Translations under genes and position numbers: made by a program | Part shown: positions 7,502 through 16,494 of the stretch, piece after piece | Layout of the letters: the number at the start of each line of letters is the position of its first letter | Numbering within the stretch: the stretch's first letter is position 1 | NCBI RefSeq assembly: GCF_001650735.1 | Contig: NZ_LXVY01000013.1 | Coordinates: 1 to 41,147, forward strand | From: Sphingomonas sp. TDK1 | GTDB taxonomy: Bacteria > Pseudomonadota > Alphaproteobacteria > Sphingomonadales > Sphingomonadaceae | Direction: 5' to 3' | DNA: 41,147 nt | Notes under the pieces: model-generated | The model's database searches: none | Told to the model about the DNA's origin: nothing | The model's input: the letters and a program-made list of their open reading frames with translations, nothing else

Positions 7502-7808
7502 AGAGCGCGATCGCCAGCGATATGCAGAAGATCGAGAGCCAGATCACGATCTGGCCGAAGATGTGGAGGACGAGCCCCATCCAGCTGTAGCGACGGCGGA
7601 GCGCGATCCCGCTCGCGACCGCGACGAAGAACGCGATGGTGACGGGCATCGAGATCGACGGAGAGCGCTTCAGGCTCGCCTCGACAATCGGCATGAGACC
7701 GACCGCCATCACCAGCATCCACGAGAACCCGAATACCGCCGTATCCGCGAGGTTCAGCTCGTCCAGCGGGCTTTTCCGATCCTCTTGCCGGGGTTGCCGC
7801 GTCGCCAT
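7488..7808 (-). CDS. Small integral membrane protein, 106 residues
   Basis: Three likely transmembrane helices: about 24-45 (VFGFSWMLVMAVGLMPIVEA), 54-70 (MPVTIAFFVAVASGIAL) and 78-104 (LVLHIFGQIVIWLSIFCISL). The N-terminal 20 residues are charged and probably cytoplasmic. No known family is recognised. It lies upstream of and overlaps the 72-residue membrane protein on the same strand and diverges from the small gene at 7881. Confidence 0.65.
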   Translation of the reverse strand: MATRQPRQEDRKSPLDELNLADTAVFGFSWMLVMAVGLMPIVEASLKRSPSISMPVTIAFFVAVASGIALRRRYSWMGLVLHIFGQIVIWLSIFCISLAIALYAAG

Positions 7809-7828
7809 TCAGCTGCTCCCTGCTCTGC

Positions 7829-7857
7829 TTGTGAACAAACCTCGAACCTTGTATGTT
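7829..7857 (+). promoter_or_regulatory. Candidate sigma-70-type promoter
   Basis: TTGTGA at 7829-7834 and TATGTT at 7852-7857 are 17 bases apart. Transcription would start near 7864, just ahead of the small gene at 7881 and its CGGAGG ribosome site at 7867-7872. Confidence 0.45.
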
Positions 7858-7880
7858 GGAAAGGTTCGGAGGTTCGTCAC

Positions 7881-8063
7881 ATGCTGGACACGCACACTCT
7901 CTTGGTCACGCAAGACCGGCCGTCGGGGCCTCTTCTGCTGATCGAAGATGCTCCGGTGGTTGCTGACACCGATGAGCCCCAGACTGTGGGAACCGTTATC
8001 GGACAAATTCTCGGCGTCGCGCTCGTCATCGCTCTTGGCGTTTACATGACGCTGGCAATCTAA
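7881..8063 (+). CDS. Small tail-anchored membrane protein, 60 residues
   Basis: MLDTHTLLVTQDRPSGPLLL begins a short acidic region; the last 20-25 residues (IGQILGVALVIALGVYM) form a transmembrane helix. A CGGAGG ribosome site lies eight bases before the ATG and a plausible promoter precedes it, which makes the small gene credible. It converges with traG. Function unknown; size and location are compatible with an entry-exclusion or transfer-linked membrane peptide, but that is a guess. Confidence 0.6.
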   Translation: MLDTHTLLVTQDRPSGPLLLIEDAPVVADTDEPQTVGTVIGQILGVALVIALGVYMTLAI

Positions 8064-8071
8064 CACCGCGA

Positions 8072-10897
8072 TCACTCCCGCAGCTTCGGATCGACGAAGA
8101 AGCCGCGGTTGTGATCGCGGTTCACCTCGCTCTGCACGTCAACGGAACCCTGCACGGCGCCGGTGCGCGCGGCACGAGCCGCCGCTCGGTCGCCCTCAAG
8201 CTGCTCCCCACCCCGTTCGATGATCGCCTGTGCCGCTCCGGGGTTCCCACCCCCAGGTCCACCCGGGATGCCAGCCACGCCATGCGGGCGGTACGATCCG
8301 CTTATGTCGGCCGCGCTGTCGACCCCGGGCCTGTGAACCTGGACGAGGTCTGGCTCCTGCAGCCTCCCGGCGATCTCCTCTCGGATGCCGTCCTGCTTCT
8401 CGCGCATCCAACGTGTGATCATCTCGCCACGGACCGCCCGCTGATGATCGCTAAGATCGGTCGCCCAGAGCTCCGGCGCGTCGAGGCCGGGATTGGAGAC
8501 CTGCTGCGCCCGATACCACTGCGCGAGATCCTGGCTCATGTTCTCGCTCAGCTGCATGCCGTGAGTCTCGGCGTAGCTGGCATCACGCGATAGCGACTGC
8601 GACAGCTCCTCCAGCTTCCGAGCCGTTTCGGTGTACGACCGCGCTCGGGCGAGCGCCTGTTCGTGGGTCAGCGACGAGCTCGACGTGCTCGACGCGCGAC
8701 TGAAGACGCCGGAACGATCATGAGTGCCATCGGACGATGTCGCGCCCGTACCGTTCGAGTGCTCATCACGAACGCCGCTGCTGGAAGTGTTTGAGCTGTC
8801 CGAGGAGCGTGCGTTGTCAGTGCTGTGACGCAGCGTGTCTTGCTGGCTCCCCGTCTTGCTAACGGACAGCCCCGCGCCGGGCAGGGCGCCGAGCACCCGA
8901 CCAAGAGCGCCACCCCGGCCGCCGCTTCCACCACCGCCGCCGCGGTTCCCACCGATGCCCGCATCGAGCCGTCCGCCGACTTGGTCCACGGTCCCAGCGT
9001 TCCGATCGTGACCATCCGAGACTCTCTGGCTCTGCCCCGTCGACGACCTATCCTCGAGGCCTTGCGAGCTGCTGCCGGTCGTGCGGTCAAACTGCTCGAC
9101 CGAGGTGTTCGCCGAACGGCCGCTACTCGAGTCCCAACCCGAGGACCGTTCGCTCGACGTGCCGTAGGCGCTGCGGTCCGTCTTGGTCCAGGTGAGCATC
9201 TCCTGAGCGGCGTTATCGAAGGCCTGCGACTGACGGTGCGCCTCGCTCGCCATCTGCCGCCATTCCGAGACGGTGCCCGTCGACACGGTCGGCGTGAAGC
9301 CCAGCCGGGAGATCGCGCCGCCGGTATCGAACACATCCTGCCCGTTCCCGAAGCCGTTGATGACGGCGCCGTTGTCCTGCCGCCACCCCACGCTCGCCGC
9401 CCCGCCCATGAAGCTCGGAGCAGTCGACCACTGGTCAGCCTGCCGCATGTTCGAGGTCGAATTGGCCCAGCTCACGTTCCCGTAGGAATAATTGCCGGTG
9501 GTCTGCTCGACCGCAGCCGCCTCGGCCGCATTCTGTGCGGGAGCGAGCATCGACGTCGCCTGTCCGGCGATCGACATAGCCCCGCGCGCGAGACCTGCCG
9601 CGAGGAATGGGATGCTCATCAGCATGAAGCCGGCGATCGTCGCGGTTTCCCCGTTCACCGCGCCGATCCCGGCATAGCTACCGAGCGACATGCCACCGGC
9701 CGCGACGCCGTTGGCGGCGCTCTCTGCTCGCGTCATGCAAATCATGTGGAGGATGACGTAGAGCGGTCCCCAGGACGCGAGATAGAAGAACCCCATCGCG
9801 TAGCCCTTCAAGGTACTGAGACCCGTCTGGGGCAGCAGGAAGAGCGGGAAGATCACCGGGAACATCGCGAAGAACACGACTGTCAGCACAATGTTGAGGA
9901 TCGGCACCCACGCCATCGCCTGCTGGGCGATCGAATTGTACGTGTTGCGCGCCTGAATGTCGGCGCGAGTTTGCGCGAAGGTATCGATCGCGGCGGCGCC
10001 GCTGCCACCCGCCATCGAGTTGCGCGCCTGCATGAAGGCGTTGATCGCGGTGTTCTGGCGCATGACGCCGGTGAAGTCGTTCCCCGACCCGGTGAAGGCC
10101 TGGTTCACGATCGGAACGTCGTGTTTCAGCTTCGCGGCCGCGACGGCGTTGCTGAGCTTCGGATAGACCTCCTTCGCCCACGGCTCGGCGTTGGCCTCGA
10201 TCATCGCCGTCCACTGCCCGTCGAGCGTCTGATAGGCCTGTCGGCAGGTGATGATATAGTTTTGGACGGAGCCGTCCCCTTGGCGCTCCAACCATTCCTG
10301 CGAGCGCGCTTCCGACCCTGGCCCAATCGCAGCCCACAAGTCCGTCGCCTTCGCAAGGTTCGTCAGCGACTTCTGATACAGCATCACGTCGCCAAAGAGG
10401 CAGTTCTTGAAGTGGTTCTCGAGGTTGGTCGAGAACTCGGCATCGCGGATGACGAAATTGCGCGTCGCGTCGAACAGGCGCGCGCCATAGACCATCCCGT
10501 TTGTGGTGTAGTTGAGCTCCCCGGGCATCACGAACACGGTCTCCGCGGTGCGCGTGAGCCAGTCCCCGATCTGCGTCGTGAAGCTCGCGAGCACGCCCAG
10601 CCCGAGCGGCACGTTCGCGACCGTCGCCGGCGCAAGGCTCGGGTTGATGCGGTCCGTGACCTTGATGTCGATGGTCGGCACCATAAGGCATAGATAGATG
10701 CCGGTCGCCTGCAGGAACCAGTTCATCCAGGCGCGGAAGTTGAGGGTGAAGGCGACGACGAGCAGCGAGTAGATGAGACCCATCACCATCACGACGCGGA
10801 GGAGCGAGCGATAGCCTCCTCCCCCGGCCCAGGCGGCGACCGCGTTGAACGTGTTGACGAGATACTCGCCCCCGCCGACGGTGAAGACTTCGAGCAC
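8072..10897 (-). CDS. traG: TraG, F-type mating-pair stabilisation protein
   Basis: A 941-residue inner-membrane protein of the F-type type IV secretion system, which acts in pilus assembly (N-terminal part) and in mating-pair stabilisation. The N-terminus (MLEVFTVGGGEYLVNTFNAV) is typical of TraG. Hydrophobic helices occur near 30-95 and 325-440, matching the TraG N-terminal membrane domain. Residues from about 560 to 740 are Ser/Gly/Asp-rich and probably disordered, followed by a long helical periplasmic tail. The length is normal for TraG. The start is a GTG with GAGGGAGGG about seven bases upstream. It is the last gene of the tra operon seen here. Confidence 0.9.
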   Translation of the reverse strand: MLEVFTVGGGEYLVNTFNAVAAWAGGGGYRSLLRVVMVMGLIYSLLVVAFTLNFRAWMNWFLQATGIYLCLMVPTIDIKVTDRINPSLAPATVANVPLGLGVLASFTTQIGDWLTRTAETVFVMPGELNYTTNGMVYGARLFDATRNFVIRDAEFSTNLENHFKNCLFGDVMLYQKSLTNLAKATDLWAAIGPGSEARSQEWLERQGDGSVQNYIITCRQAYQTLDGQWTAMIEANAEPWAKEVYPKLSNAVAAAKLKHDVPIVNQAFTGSGNDFTGVMRQNTAINAFMQARNSMAGGSGAAAIDTFAQTRADIQARNTYNSIAQQAMAWVPILNIVLTVVFFAMFPVIFPLFLLPQTGLSTLKGYAMGFFYLASWGPLYVILHMICMTRAESAANGVAAGGMSLGSYAGIGAVNGETATIAGFMLMSIPFLAAGLARGAMSIAGQATSMLAPAQNAAEAAAVEQTTGNYSYGNVSWANSTSNMRQADQWSTAPSFMGGAASVGWRQDNGAVINGFGNGQDVFDTGGAISRLGFTPTVSTGTVSEWRQMASEAHRQSQAFDNAAQEMLTWTKTDRSAYGTSSERSSGWDSSSGRSANTSVEQFDRTTGSSSQGLEDRSSTGQSQRVSDGHDRNAGTVDQVGGRLDAGIGGNRGGGGGSGGRGGALGRVLGALPGAGLSVSKTGSQQDTLRHSTDNARSSDSSNTSSSGVRDEHSNGTGATSSDGTHDRSGVFSRASSTSSSSLTHEQALARARSYTETARKLEELSQSLSRDASYAETHGMQLSENMSQDLAQWYRAQQVSNPGLDAPELWATDLSDHQRAVRGEMITRWMREKQDGIREEIAGRLQEPDLVQVHRPGVDSAADISGSYRPHGVAGIPGGPGGGNPGAAQAIIERGGEQLEGDRAAARAARTGAVQGSVDVQSEVNRDHNRGFFVDPKLRE

Positions 10898-10921
10898 GTC
10901 GCTACCCTCCCTCTAACGCGC

Positions 10922-12388
10922 TTAGAGCAAGCCCTGCGCGTTCAGCCCCCGCGAGAAGTTGAGCGCCGAGGACATGCCCGGCGTCATCGTGTTCTGAAGG
11001 GTGGACTCCAGCATGATGCTGCGATTGATGATCTGCATCGTCACCTGGAGCTTGTTGCTCAGCTTCACGTCGCGCTGCGCGAACTTGGCGCGTGTCGCGG
11101 CGATCTGCTGACGCCACTGCCCGGCCGTCTCCTGGTCCGCCGTCTGGTAGAAGACCTTCGCCTGTTCGACGCGATCGAGCATGTTGTCGAGCATGGCGTT
11201 GAGCAGGTCGACCGCGACGATCTCGGAGAGCGTCTGGATCTCGCCGTCGGTCAGCGCATAGTGCGCGTAGGCCTGGACCGCGAGGATCTTGTAGACCGGC
11301 ACCGTCGCCATATTCAGGAGCTGCTTTTCGGCCGCGTTCAGCGCGGTGTCGCTCCGGATCTTCGAGCTCATGCTCTTGATCATCGTCGCGATGCGCGGCC
11401 GCAGCGCGGTCGCCTCGGGAACGCTCAGGGTCTGGTCCGAGACGTCAGTGCAAGGGTCGTTGTTGCACTTCAGTATCTTGACCGGCGGAGCATTGGTCGT
11501 GCCGTCGAGCAGCGCCGTGACCACCGCCTCCTCGGCCGGACCGTAGATCACCACTTTCGGCCCGCTGCTGCTGTCCGCCGGCGGCGTGGTGACGATCGTG
11601 CCGACGAGCGTCATCACATACTCGGAGAAGTCCTGGTCGAAAGCACCGAACTTCGCGGACTTCTTCAATGCCTCCCAGGTATAGTTGTGAGGATCGCCGA
11701 CGATCTGATCCTTCATGTGCGGATCGGTGTTGCCGGCGAGCGTACCGTCACGCTGACCGCCGTTGTTGCAGCCCTGCCGCGAAGCCGCCCAGTCGGAGAA
11801 CACGCCCTGGCTGTTGCCGACAGCTTCGCAGATCGTGGACCGCGTCGTCTCCATCTGGGGCCAAATACCGCCCACCAGCGCCTGAGCCGTCTCGCAGCTG
11901 GAGATGTTCATCTGGTTGAGGAGCTGAGCCTTCTGGCTGAACTCGTCCATCACCTTGCCGATCTCGGGCGAGACGCTGTCGATCGCCAACTTGAAGGCGA
12001 ACCCGAGCGCGTTGTTGGCGGTCGCCTTCAGCATCGCGACGATCTCGCTCGCGTTGATGAAGCTGAACGACCCCGAGAAGAGGTCGATGCCACCGCAGCC
12101 TGCACGCGCGCTGGGGAGCTGGAGGTTGAAGGGCGACACGCTCTTCTGCGGGAAGCGCGTCCACACGCTCCCGAGCGAATAGTAGCCGGCCGACTGCCCC
12201 TGGAAGGCGGTCGGGCCGGTCACGTTGGCAGCGCCGCCGGCATCGTTGAAGAAGCCGTTCATCTCCGAGGCGACGTCGGCCCGAGCGACGCCGATCAGCG
12301 CGAAATGCGTCGCGGCGACCATCGTCAGGGCGGTGCCCGCGCGCCGCGCGAGCCTCCGCAGGCGGCCATGCTGGCGCGGACCGGTCAT
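10922..12388 (-). CDS. traH: TraH, conjugative pilus assembly protein
   Basis: A 488-residue periplasmic/outer-membrane-associated pilus assembly factor. It begins with a basic stretch and a signal-like hydrophobic segment ending GVARAD. The mature part contains the TraH hallmarks NVTGPTAFQGQSAGYYSLGS, CGGIDLFSGSFSFIN and a Cys-containing central region (SSCETAQALVGGIWPQ). The end is helical. Its ATG overlaps the traF stop by one base (TGATG), and traG follows after a 24-base gap carrying its ribosome site. Works with TraF, TraU, TraW and TrbC in assembling the F-type pilus. Confidence 0.92.
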   Translation of the reverse strand: MTGPRQHGRLRRLARRAGTALTMVAATHFALIGVARADVASEMNGFFNDAGGAANVTGPTAFQGQSAGYYSLGSVWTRFPQKSVSPFNLQLPSARAGCGGIDLFSGSFSFINASEIVAMLKATANNALGFAFKLAIDSVSPEIGKVMDEFSQKAQLLNQMNISSCETAQALVGGIWPQMETTRSTICEAVGNSQGVFSDWAASRQGCNNGGQRDGTLAGNTDPHMKDQIVGDPHNYTWEALKKSAKFGAFDQDFSEYVMTLVGTIVTTPPADSSSGPKVVIYGPAEEAVVTALLDGTTNAPPVKILKCNNDPCTDVSDQTLSVPEATALRPRIATMIKSMSSKIRSDTALNAAEKQLLNMATVPVYKILAVQAYAHYALTDGEIQTLSEIVAVDLLNAMLDNMLDRVEQAKVFYQTADQETAGQWRQQIAATRAKFAQRDVKLSNKLQVTMQIINRSIMLESTLQNTMTPGMSSALNFSRGLNAQGLL

Positions 12389-13212
12389 CAGTAGTCGCTC
12401 CCGACCTTGGTGTTGGTGAGCATGAAGATGCGATCCATGATCTCATCCGCGCTCAGGATGCCGTAGCCGACGGGGATCGTCCGCTTGGTGGCGGTGTCGA
12501 ACAGCACGAGCGCCGGCGTCTCGTTGCCCGAGATGCCCATCCGGGCGCGCTGCCCGGAGTCGACCACGTAGTTCGGAAAGTCGCGGCTCGGACCGCCGTC
12601 CATCGAAACCGCCATCACCGCCATGCGGTGACTGTCCGCCACGGAGCGAAGGATTGGCGCGAAAACCTCGCAGGCACCGCAGCTCTGCGCGTAGAAGTAG
12701 AACAGGCCGTAGCGCTGGCTGAGGTTCGTCAGGACCTGGTCGCGGTCGGCCTTGCGGTTGTCGAGCCATGCGCGCTTCGCGACCGTGTTGACCGGCCGCT
12801 GCAGCGTGTAGTCAATGTCCGGGTTCTGCCAGAGCGCCCGCTGCCAGGTGTCGGAGAAGGTTGACGCGCGGTCGAGCTGCTCGCGCTGGAAGCGCACATA
12901 GGCGATGACGTTCTCCTCAGACGGGTCGAGGATCGCCTTGGCCTTGAGCTCGTCGAGCTGGTGCGTGATCGCCGCAAGGCGCTCGGCCGCGCTCTTCTCG
13001 GGCACCTGAGGCTGGATCTTCGCGGTCTCGGCCGGCTTCGGCCGCGTGCAATAGAACCACTGACCGAGCTTGCGCTGCCCGCAGTAGAAGTCATCCCCGC
13101 GACCCGTCGCCTCGACGCTCTCATCCCGGTCCTGCGCCTCCTGCGCGAACGACGGTGTCGCGATCGGTGCGACCGTCAGCAGGAGCATCGCCAGCTTCGC
13201 CATCCTCGACAT
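12388..13212 (-). CDS. traF: TraF, thioredoxin-like pilus assembly protein
   Basis: A 274-residue periplasmic protein. The signal peptide is MSRMAKLAMLLLTVAPIATP-SFAQ. The C-terminal half is a thioredoxin fold with an intact SCGAC motif (C178, C181) in FYFYAQSCGACEVFAPIL, so unlike F-plasmid TraF it may be redox-active. Two further Cys (44, 55) lie in the N-terminal part. The ATG at 13212 has AAGGAAGGA about eight bases upstream; an in-frame longer version to 13299 is not supported. It overlaps traH and follows an 80-residue extra gene. Confidence 0.9.
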   Translation of the reverse strand: MSRMAKLAMLLLTVAPIATPSFAQEAQDRDESVEATGRGDDFYCGQRKLGQWFYCTRPKPAETAKIQPQVPEKSAAERLAAITHQLDELKAKAILDPSEENVIAYVRFQREQLDRASTFSDTWQRALWQNPDIDYTLQRPVNTVAKRAWLDNRKADRDQVLTNLSQRYGLFYFYAQSCGACEVFAPILRSVADSHRMAVMAVSMDGGPSRDFPNYVVDSGQRARMGISGNETPALVLFDTATKRTIPVGYGILSADEIMDRIFMLTNTKVGSDY

Positions 13213-13214
13213 GG

Positions 13215-13457
13215 TTATCGTCCTTCCTTCTGATCGGCCGCGACGTCCGACGACGATTGCGCGGGAGTGGTGGGGTTGGTGGAGGACGGTGCGCTCCACC
13301 TCGCGAGGTGAAGGCAGCAGTCGAACCCGGCAGTGGAGGCTTGGCCGGCACCGCAGGTCGGGGTGGTGGGCGGCCGTGCCGGCGGCGAGGTCGGCGCTGG
13401 GGCCGCGCCGGCGAGCAGCGCGGCGACGAGCGCGGGCTCAACGATCACGAACGCCAT
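13215..13457 (-). CDS. Extra small tra-operon protein, Pro/Thr-rich, 80 residues
   Basis: A short protein with a hydrophobic N-terminus (MAFVIVEPALVAALLAGAAPAP) that could be an uncleaved anchor or signal peptide. A Pro/Thr/Ser-rich region with a few Cys follows. AGGAGAG lies about eight bases before the ATG, the frame ends three bases before traF, and the start overlaps the preceding gene by 20 bases, so it is placed as a real operon member. No family recognised; it is not one of the standard F genes. Confidence 0.55.
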   Translation of the reverse strand: MAFVIVEPALVAALLAGAAPAPTSPPARPPTTPTCGAGQASTAGFDCCLHLARWSAPSSTNPTTPAQSSSDVAADQKEGR

Positions 13458-13842
13458 TGTCCAGCTCTCCTTTCGACAAGCGCAGCACCGACATCATCAG
13501 GGCGACGTCGATAAGGCGCGTTCCCTGATCGAGCAGCCGGATCATGCCGTTCATAAGCGGGCGGGCCGCTCGGCGGCCCTCTTCAGTCGCCCGAAAGCAC
13601 GGGCCGTCTTCCGATACCCAGCGGTTCGCGAGCATGTTCTCGATCGGCGCTGACGCGGCGGGCGGGTCGACGGCACACTCGAACCACGACCCGATCACCT
13701 GGCAGATCTCCTCCACCCGCGGCGGACGGCTCGCTCGGAACACGCACATGAAAATGGCGAGCTCGAACACCGTCATCGACCAGTCGCAGGCTGGAGGGCC
13801 GGCGGAGACAAGGTCATTCGCCACAGCCGTCATATCGATCAC
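13438..13842 (-). CDS. Hypothetical tra-operon protein, winged-helix-like, 134 residues
   Basis: A soluble protein between traN and traF. The order of segments (MTVFELAIFMCVFRASRPPR, VEEICQVIGSW, ENMLANRWV, CFRATEEGRRAARPLMNGMI) resembles a small winged-helix domain with a recognition helix and a beta wing, as in MarR/PadR-like proteins. That would be unusual inside a pilus assembly operon. The start may be GTG at 13842, preceded by GGGGGG, or ATG at 13833. No homologue is recognised with certainty. Confidence 0.6.
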   Translation of the reverse strand: MIDMTAVANDLVSAGPPACDWSMTVFELAIFMCVFRASRPPRVEEICQVIGSWFECAVDPPAASAPIENMLANRWVSEDGPCFRATEEGRRAARPLMNGMIRLLDQGTRLIDVALMMSVLRLSKGELDNGVRDR

Positions 13843-13854
13843 TTAGCCCCCCGA

Positions 13855-15741
13855 TCATGGCTGACCCCCGTGCAGGTCGTAGTAGTTCTGGATCTTCTGC
13901 TGGATCTCGGTCATCGTCTGGACCTCGTCCGGCAGCTTCGCGGCGTCGATGAACTCAGCGTAGACTTCGGTGAAATCCATCACGGACAGGTCCAGCCGCG
14001 CGAACTCGTCGATCGTGAAGCCCTTGCACTGCTCCTTCTTCGGGGCACCCCAAGGCTTGTTGATCTGGGGTCGGCCCTGCTCCTGAAGGATGCGGCTGAG
14101 CTTGCTCTCGAAGCAGCAATAGGCAGTCGACTTGGACGTGCAGACGCCAAGGAAGCTGTCGCTGCAGTAGGTGCCAACCCTGTGGCAGAACCCCATGCGA
14201 TCCTTGATGTCGAGCTGCATTTCCTTCTGCGAGCACATGAAGACCGACAGGAAGGGCGTCGCAAGCGCGGCGATCGCCGCCGGCCCGCCGGCGAGAGCGG
14301 CGCCGCCCGCCGCGGCGGTCAGCAGGCCCGAGGTCTTGCCCGCGCAGCAGTTTACCAGCCCAAACACGGGCTTGTGACAGGTATTCCGCTGGCCGGAGAA
14401 GACCGTCAGATTGTCGGGGTCGAACTCCTTGCCGGCCTGATCGATCGAGTGAAGCGCCACGAGCGCATCCTTAAACTCGGTCGAGGCCTCGCGGACGATC
14501 GGCTCGCAATCACCGTTGATGCAGTAGACGTCGTCGCCGCAGATATACTGCTTATCGGCAGGATTTGCGCCATCCGGGATCGGGCACTTGTAGACCTTCT
14601 CCGTAACCTTGCACGCCCCGTCTCGCGGATCGTCGAGGCATTCGTCGCGCAGGTAGGTGCATTGGCGGTTGCCCTCGAGATCGCCGCAGTCGTTGCCCGC
14701 GGTGAACACATGGCATGAGAAGTGCCGCTTCCAAGCCCAGCAGGCCTGGGTGACGGACACGCCGTCGAAGACCCGCGTCTCCGGCCCCTCTGTGCAGACA
14801 TCCTCGCCCGAGGTCTGGGTACACATGCTGTCGGAGGCCAGGGCGGCGCAGCCGCTCTCCTCGCGCGTGACGGTGACGGAGGACTCGCCCTCCTTTTTGT
14901 AGTATCTCGTGCCGGTCTTGTAGTTCTGGTGGGCAGGGATCTCGCCATCGGGGATCGCGGACGAGCAGGAGTAGAGCTGCGCCGGCCCCTTGTTCATCGA
15001 GGACAGCCGCTTGCAATAGCGGCGATAGCCCTCGACATCGTCGCCGCCGGCCCCCAGCTCGATCTGCGCGTCGCAGACGTGCATGGAGACGGGCTCGGCG
15101 CGGCAGATACCCTGCGCGACCTTGGCCTGCATCACCGAGTTCTTCGCGAACCCATTACCCTCGTTCGAGTCCGGCGCTCCGAAGTAGAACCAGCGCTCCG
15201 TGTTGACGATATGGGGGACCATGCGGATGCTGCAGGACCGCGGCTCCTCCGTGACCTTGGTGCCCTGGTTGCACGTCGCCTCGTAATAGCCGTTGGTCCC
15301 CGATCCCGGGGGCAGCGGCTGGCACTGGCCGCTCTCGGCGCCGATGCTCTCCCCCTGAAGATATGCCTCTGGGTCGTTCTCGACCGCGGTCGCGCGGCTG
15401 GTGGTCGCGAGGATCTCGGAGTTGCTGAACGTCGCGCGGGTGTGGCCCTGGTCCGTGGCGGTCCGGTAAGCGTCGTTGGTCGACCGCTGCGCCGTGCCGG
15501 CCGCGACGAGCGCATCCGGGTCGTCGAAATAGGTGCTCTGCGGCTGGTCAGTCCCGGTATAGCCCGGCACCGCGCTCGCCTGCGCATCGGTGGTCGGGAC
15601 GAGGCTTCCGTCCTGCCGCTTGGCATTGCCGAGCGCCTTTCCCTCCTCGCGCGCCTGCTCGACCGTCATCTGCTGCGCGGCCGCGGGGCCGACGACCAGG
15701 CAGATGCCGAGCAACGTGCTGAGGAGCGGGCGGAGCGTCAC
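13855..15741 (-). CDS. traN: TraN, outer-membrane mating-pair stabilisation protein
   Basis: A 628-residue Cys-rich outer-membrane protein that contacts the recipient cell in F-type mating. The signal peptide is at residues 1-23 (TLRPLLSTLLGICLVVGPAAA). More than 20 cysteines follow in motifs typical of TraN, including CSIRMVPHI, CKVTEKVYKCPIPDG, DDVYCINGDCE and near the end FCHRVGTYCSDSFLG. Start: GTG at 15741, overlapping the trbC stop as GTGA; an upstream in-frame extension lies over trbC and is a shadow. The same GTGA junction is used between dsbC and traV, a feature of this operon. Confidence 0.92.
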   Translation of the reverse strand: MTLRPLLSTLLGICLVVGPAAAQQMTVEQAREEGKALGNAKRQDGSLVPTTDAQASAVPGYTGTDQPQSTYFDDPDALVAAGTAQRSTNDAYRTATDQGHTRATFSNSEILATTSRATAVENDPEAYLQGESIGAESGQCQPLPPGSGTNGYYEATCNQGTKVTEEPRSCSIRMVPHIVNTERWFYFGAPDSNEGNGFAKNSVMQAKVAQGICRAEPVSMHVCDAQIELGAGGDDVEGYRRYCKRLSSMNKGPAQLYSCSSAIPDGEIPAHQNYKTGTRYYKKEGESSVTVTREESGCAALASDSMCTQTSGEDVCTEGPETRVFDGVSVTQACWAWKRHFSCHVFTAGNDCGDLEGNRQCTYLRDECLDDPRDGACKVTEKVYKCPIPDGANPADKQYICGDDVYCINGDCEPIVREASTEFKDALVALHSIDQAGKEFDPDNLTVFSGQRNTCHKPVFGLVNCCAGKTSGLLTAAAGGAALAGGPAAIAALATPFLSVFMCSQKEMQLDIKDRMGFCHRVGTYCSDSFLGVCTSKSTAYCCFESKLSRILQEQGRPQINKPWGAPKKEQCKGFTIDEFARLDLSVMDFTEVYAEFIDAAKLPDEVQTMTEIQQKIQNYYDLHGGQP

Positions 15742-16484
15742 TGCTGGCGGCTTCGCGCGAGATTGCCCAGCGCAACGGACGCGATCCGTGCGCCCGGCCC
15801 GTTCGCACCCGCGAAGGTGTTGAGCGCATAGTCGACGGTGACGTTGCCTTCGATCCGGTCGTAGGGCGGAACCTTGGTCTGGCAACGAAAGCCGGCGCAC
15901 AGGTCGAATGTCGACGACACCGCCACATAGGTCGGCACGGCCTGCACGTTGAAGGCGCGGAACAGCCGGGGGTCGATGCCGATGTTCGGCATGTCGTCCT
16001 TCTGGACCACTTGGCCGAGGCGGTTGACGAACTCCTTGGCCGAGTTGTTCGGGAAGCCGCGGAAGACGACCACCCCCCCTGCCCGCGCCGTGTCGGCGAT
16101 CAGCTGCTTGAGAGATGCCGGCGGCATGGAGAGGCTCGCAAAGACCATGAACTGCGGCGCGTCGCCGCCCGGCGTGTTGGCGTTGGAGGCCGCGCCCTGC
16201 ACCAGCTCGTCGAAGTCGATCTTGCCGTCAGGCCCTTTCGGAAGGTCGGTCGCAGCGACCCGCTGCATGTTGTCCATGCCCGACTTGCGGACGACGGTCG
16301 CCTGCTCCCGGAACGCGTCGCCACGGTCCTTCACCTGGTCGACGAAGGCCTGCGCCTCCGCCTGCAGGTCCGCCGCCCGCTTCTTCACCGCCTCGACGTC
16401 GAGGCCGTCGACGGTCTGGGCGAGGATCGCGGACATCCCTGCGGTGCCGAGAAGCGCGGCGAGCCCCAATGTCAGAAAGCGCAT
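15738..16484 (-). CDS. trbC: TrbC, F-type pilin assembly protein
   Basis: A 248-residue periplasmic protein required for pilus assembly. The signal peptide is MRFLTLGLAALLGTAGMSAILAQ. A helical, charged region follows (DLQAEAQAFVDQVKDRG), then the TrbC domain: FMVFASLSMPPASLKQLI, GGVVVFRGFPNN, IDPRLFRAFNVQAVPTYV, a thioredoxin-like fold shared by type-F TrbC. The ATG at 16484 lies 10 bases after traU. Length and order (traU-trbC-traN) are standard. Confidence 0.93.
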   Translation of the reverse strand: MRFLTLGLAALLGTAGMSAILAQTVDGLDVEAVKKRAADLQAEAQAFVDQVKDRGDAFREQATVVRKSGMDNMQRVAATDLPKGPDGKIDFDELVQGAASNANTPGGDAPQFMVFASLSMPPASLKQLIADTARAGGVVVFRGFPNNSAKEFVNRLGQVVQKDDMPNIGIDPRLFRAFNVQAVPTYVAVSSTFDLCAGFRCQTKVPPYDRIEGNVTVDYALNTFAGANGPGARIASVALGNLARSRQQ

Positions 16485-16494
16485 GCTTCTCTCC

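Noticed and set aside
8825..10693. Long open frame (622 codons) on the plus strand opposite traG
   Set aside because: It is an antisense shadow: Arg/Ala/Gly/His-rich translation without recognisable motifs, caused by high GC at third positions of traG.
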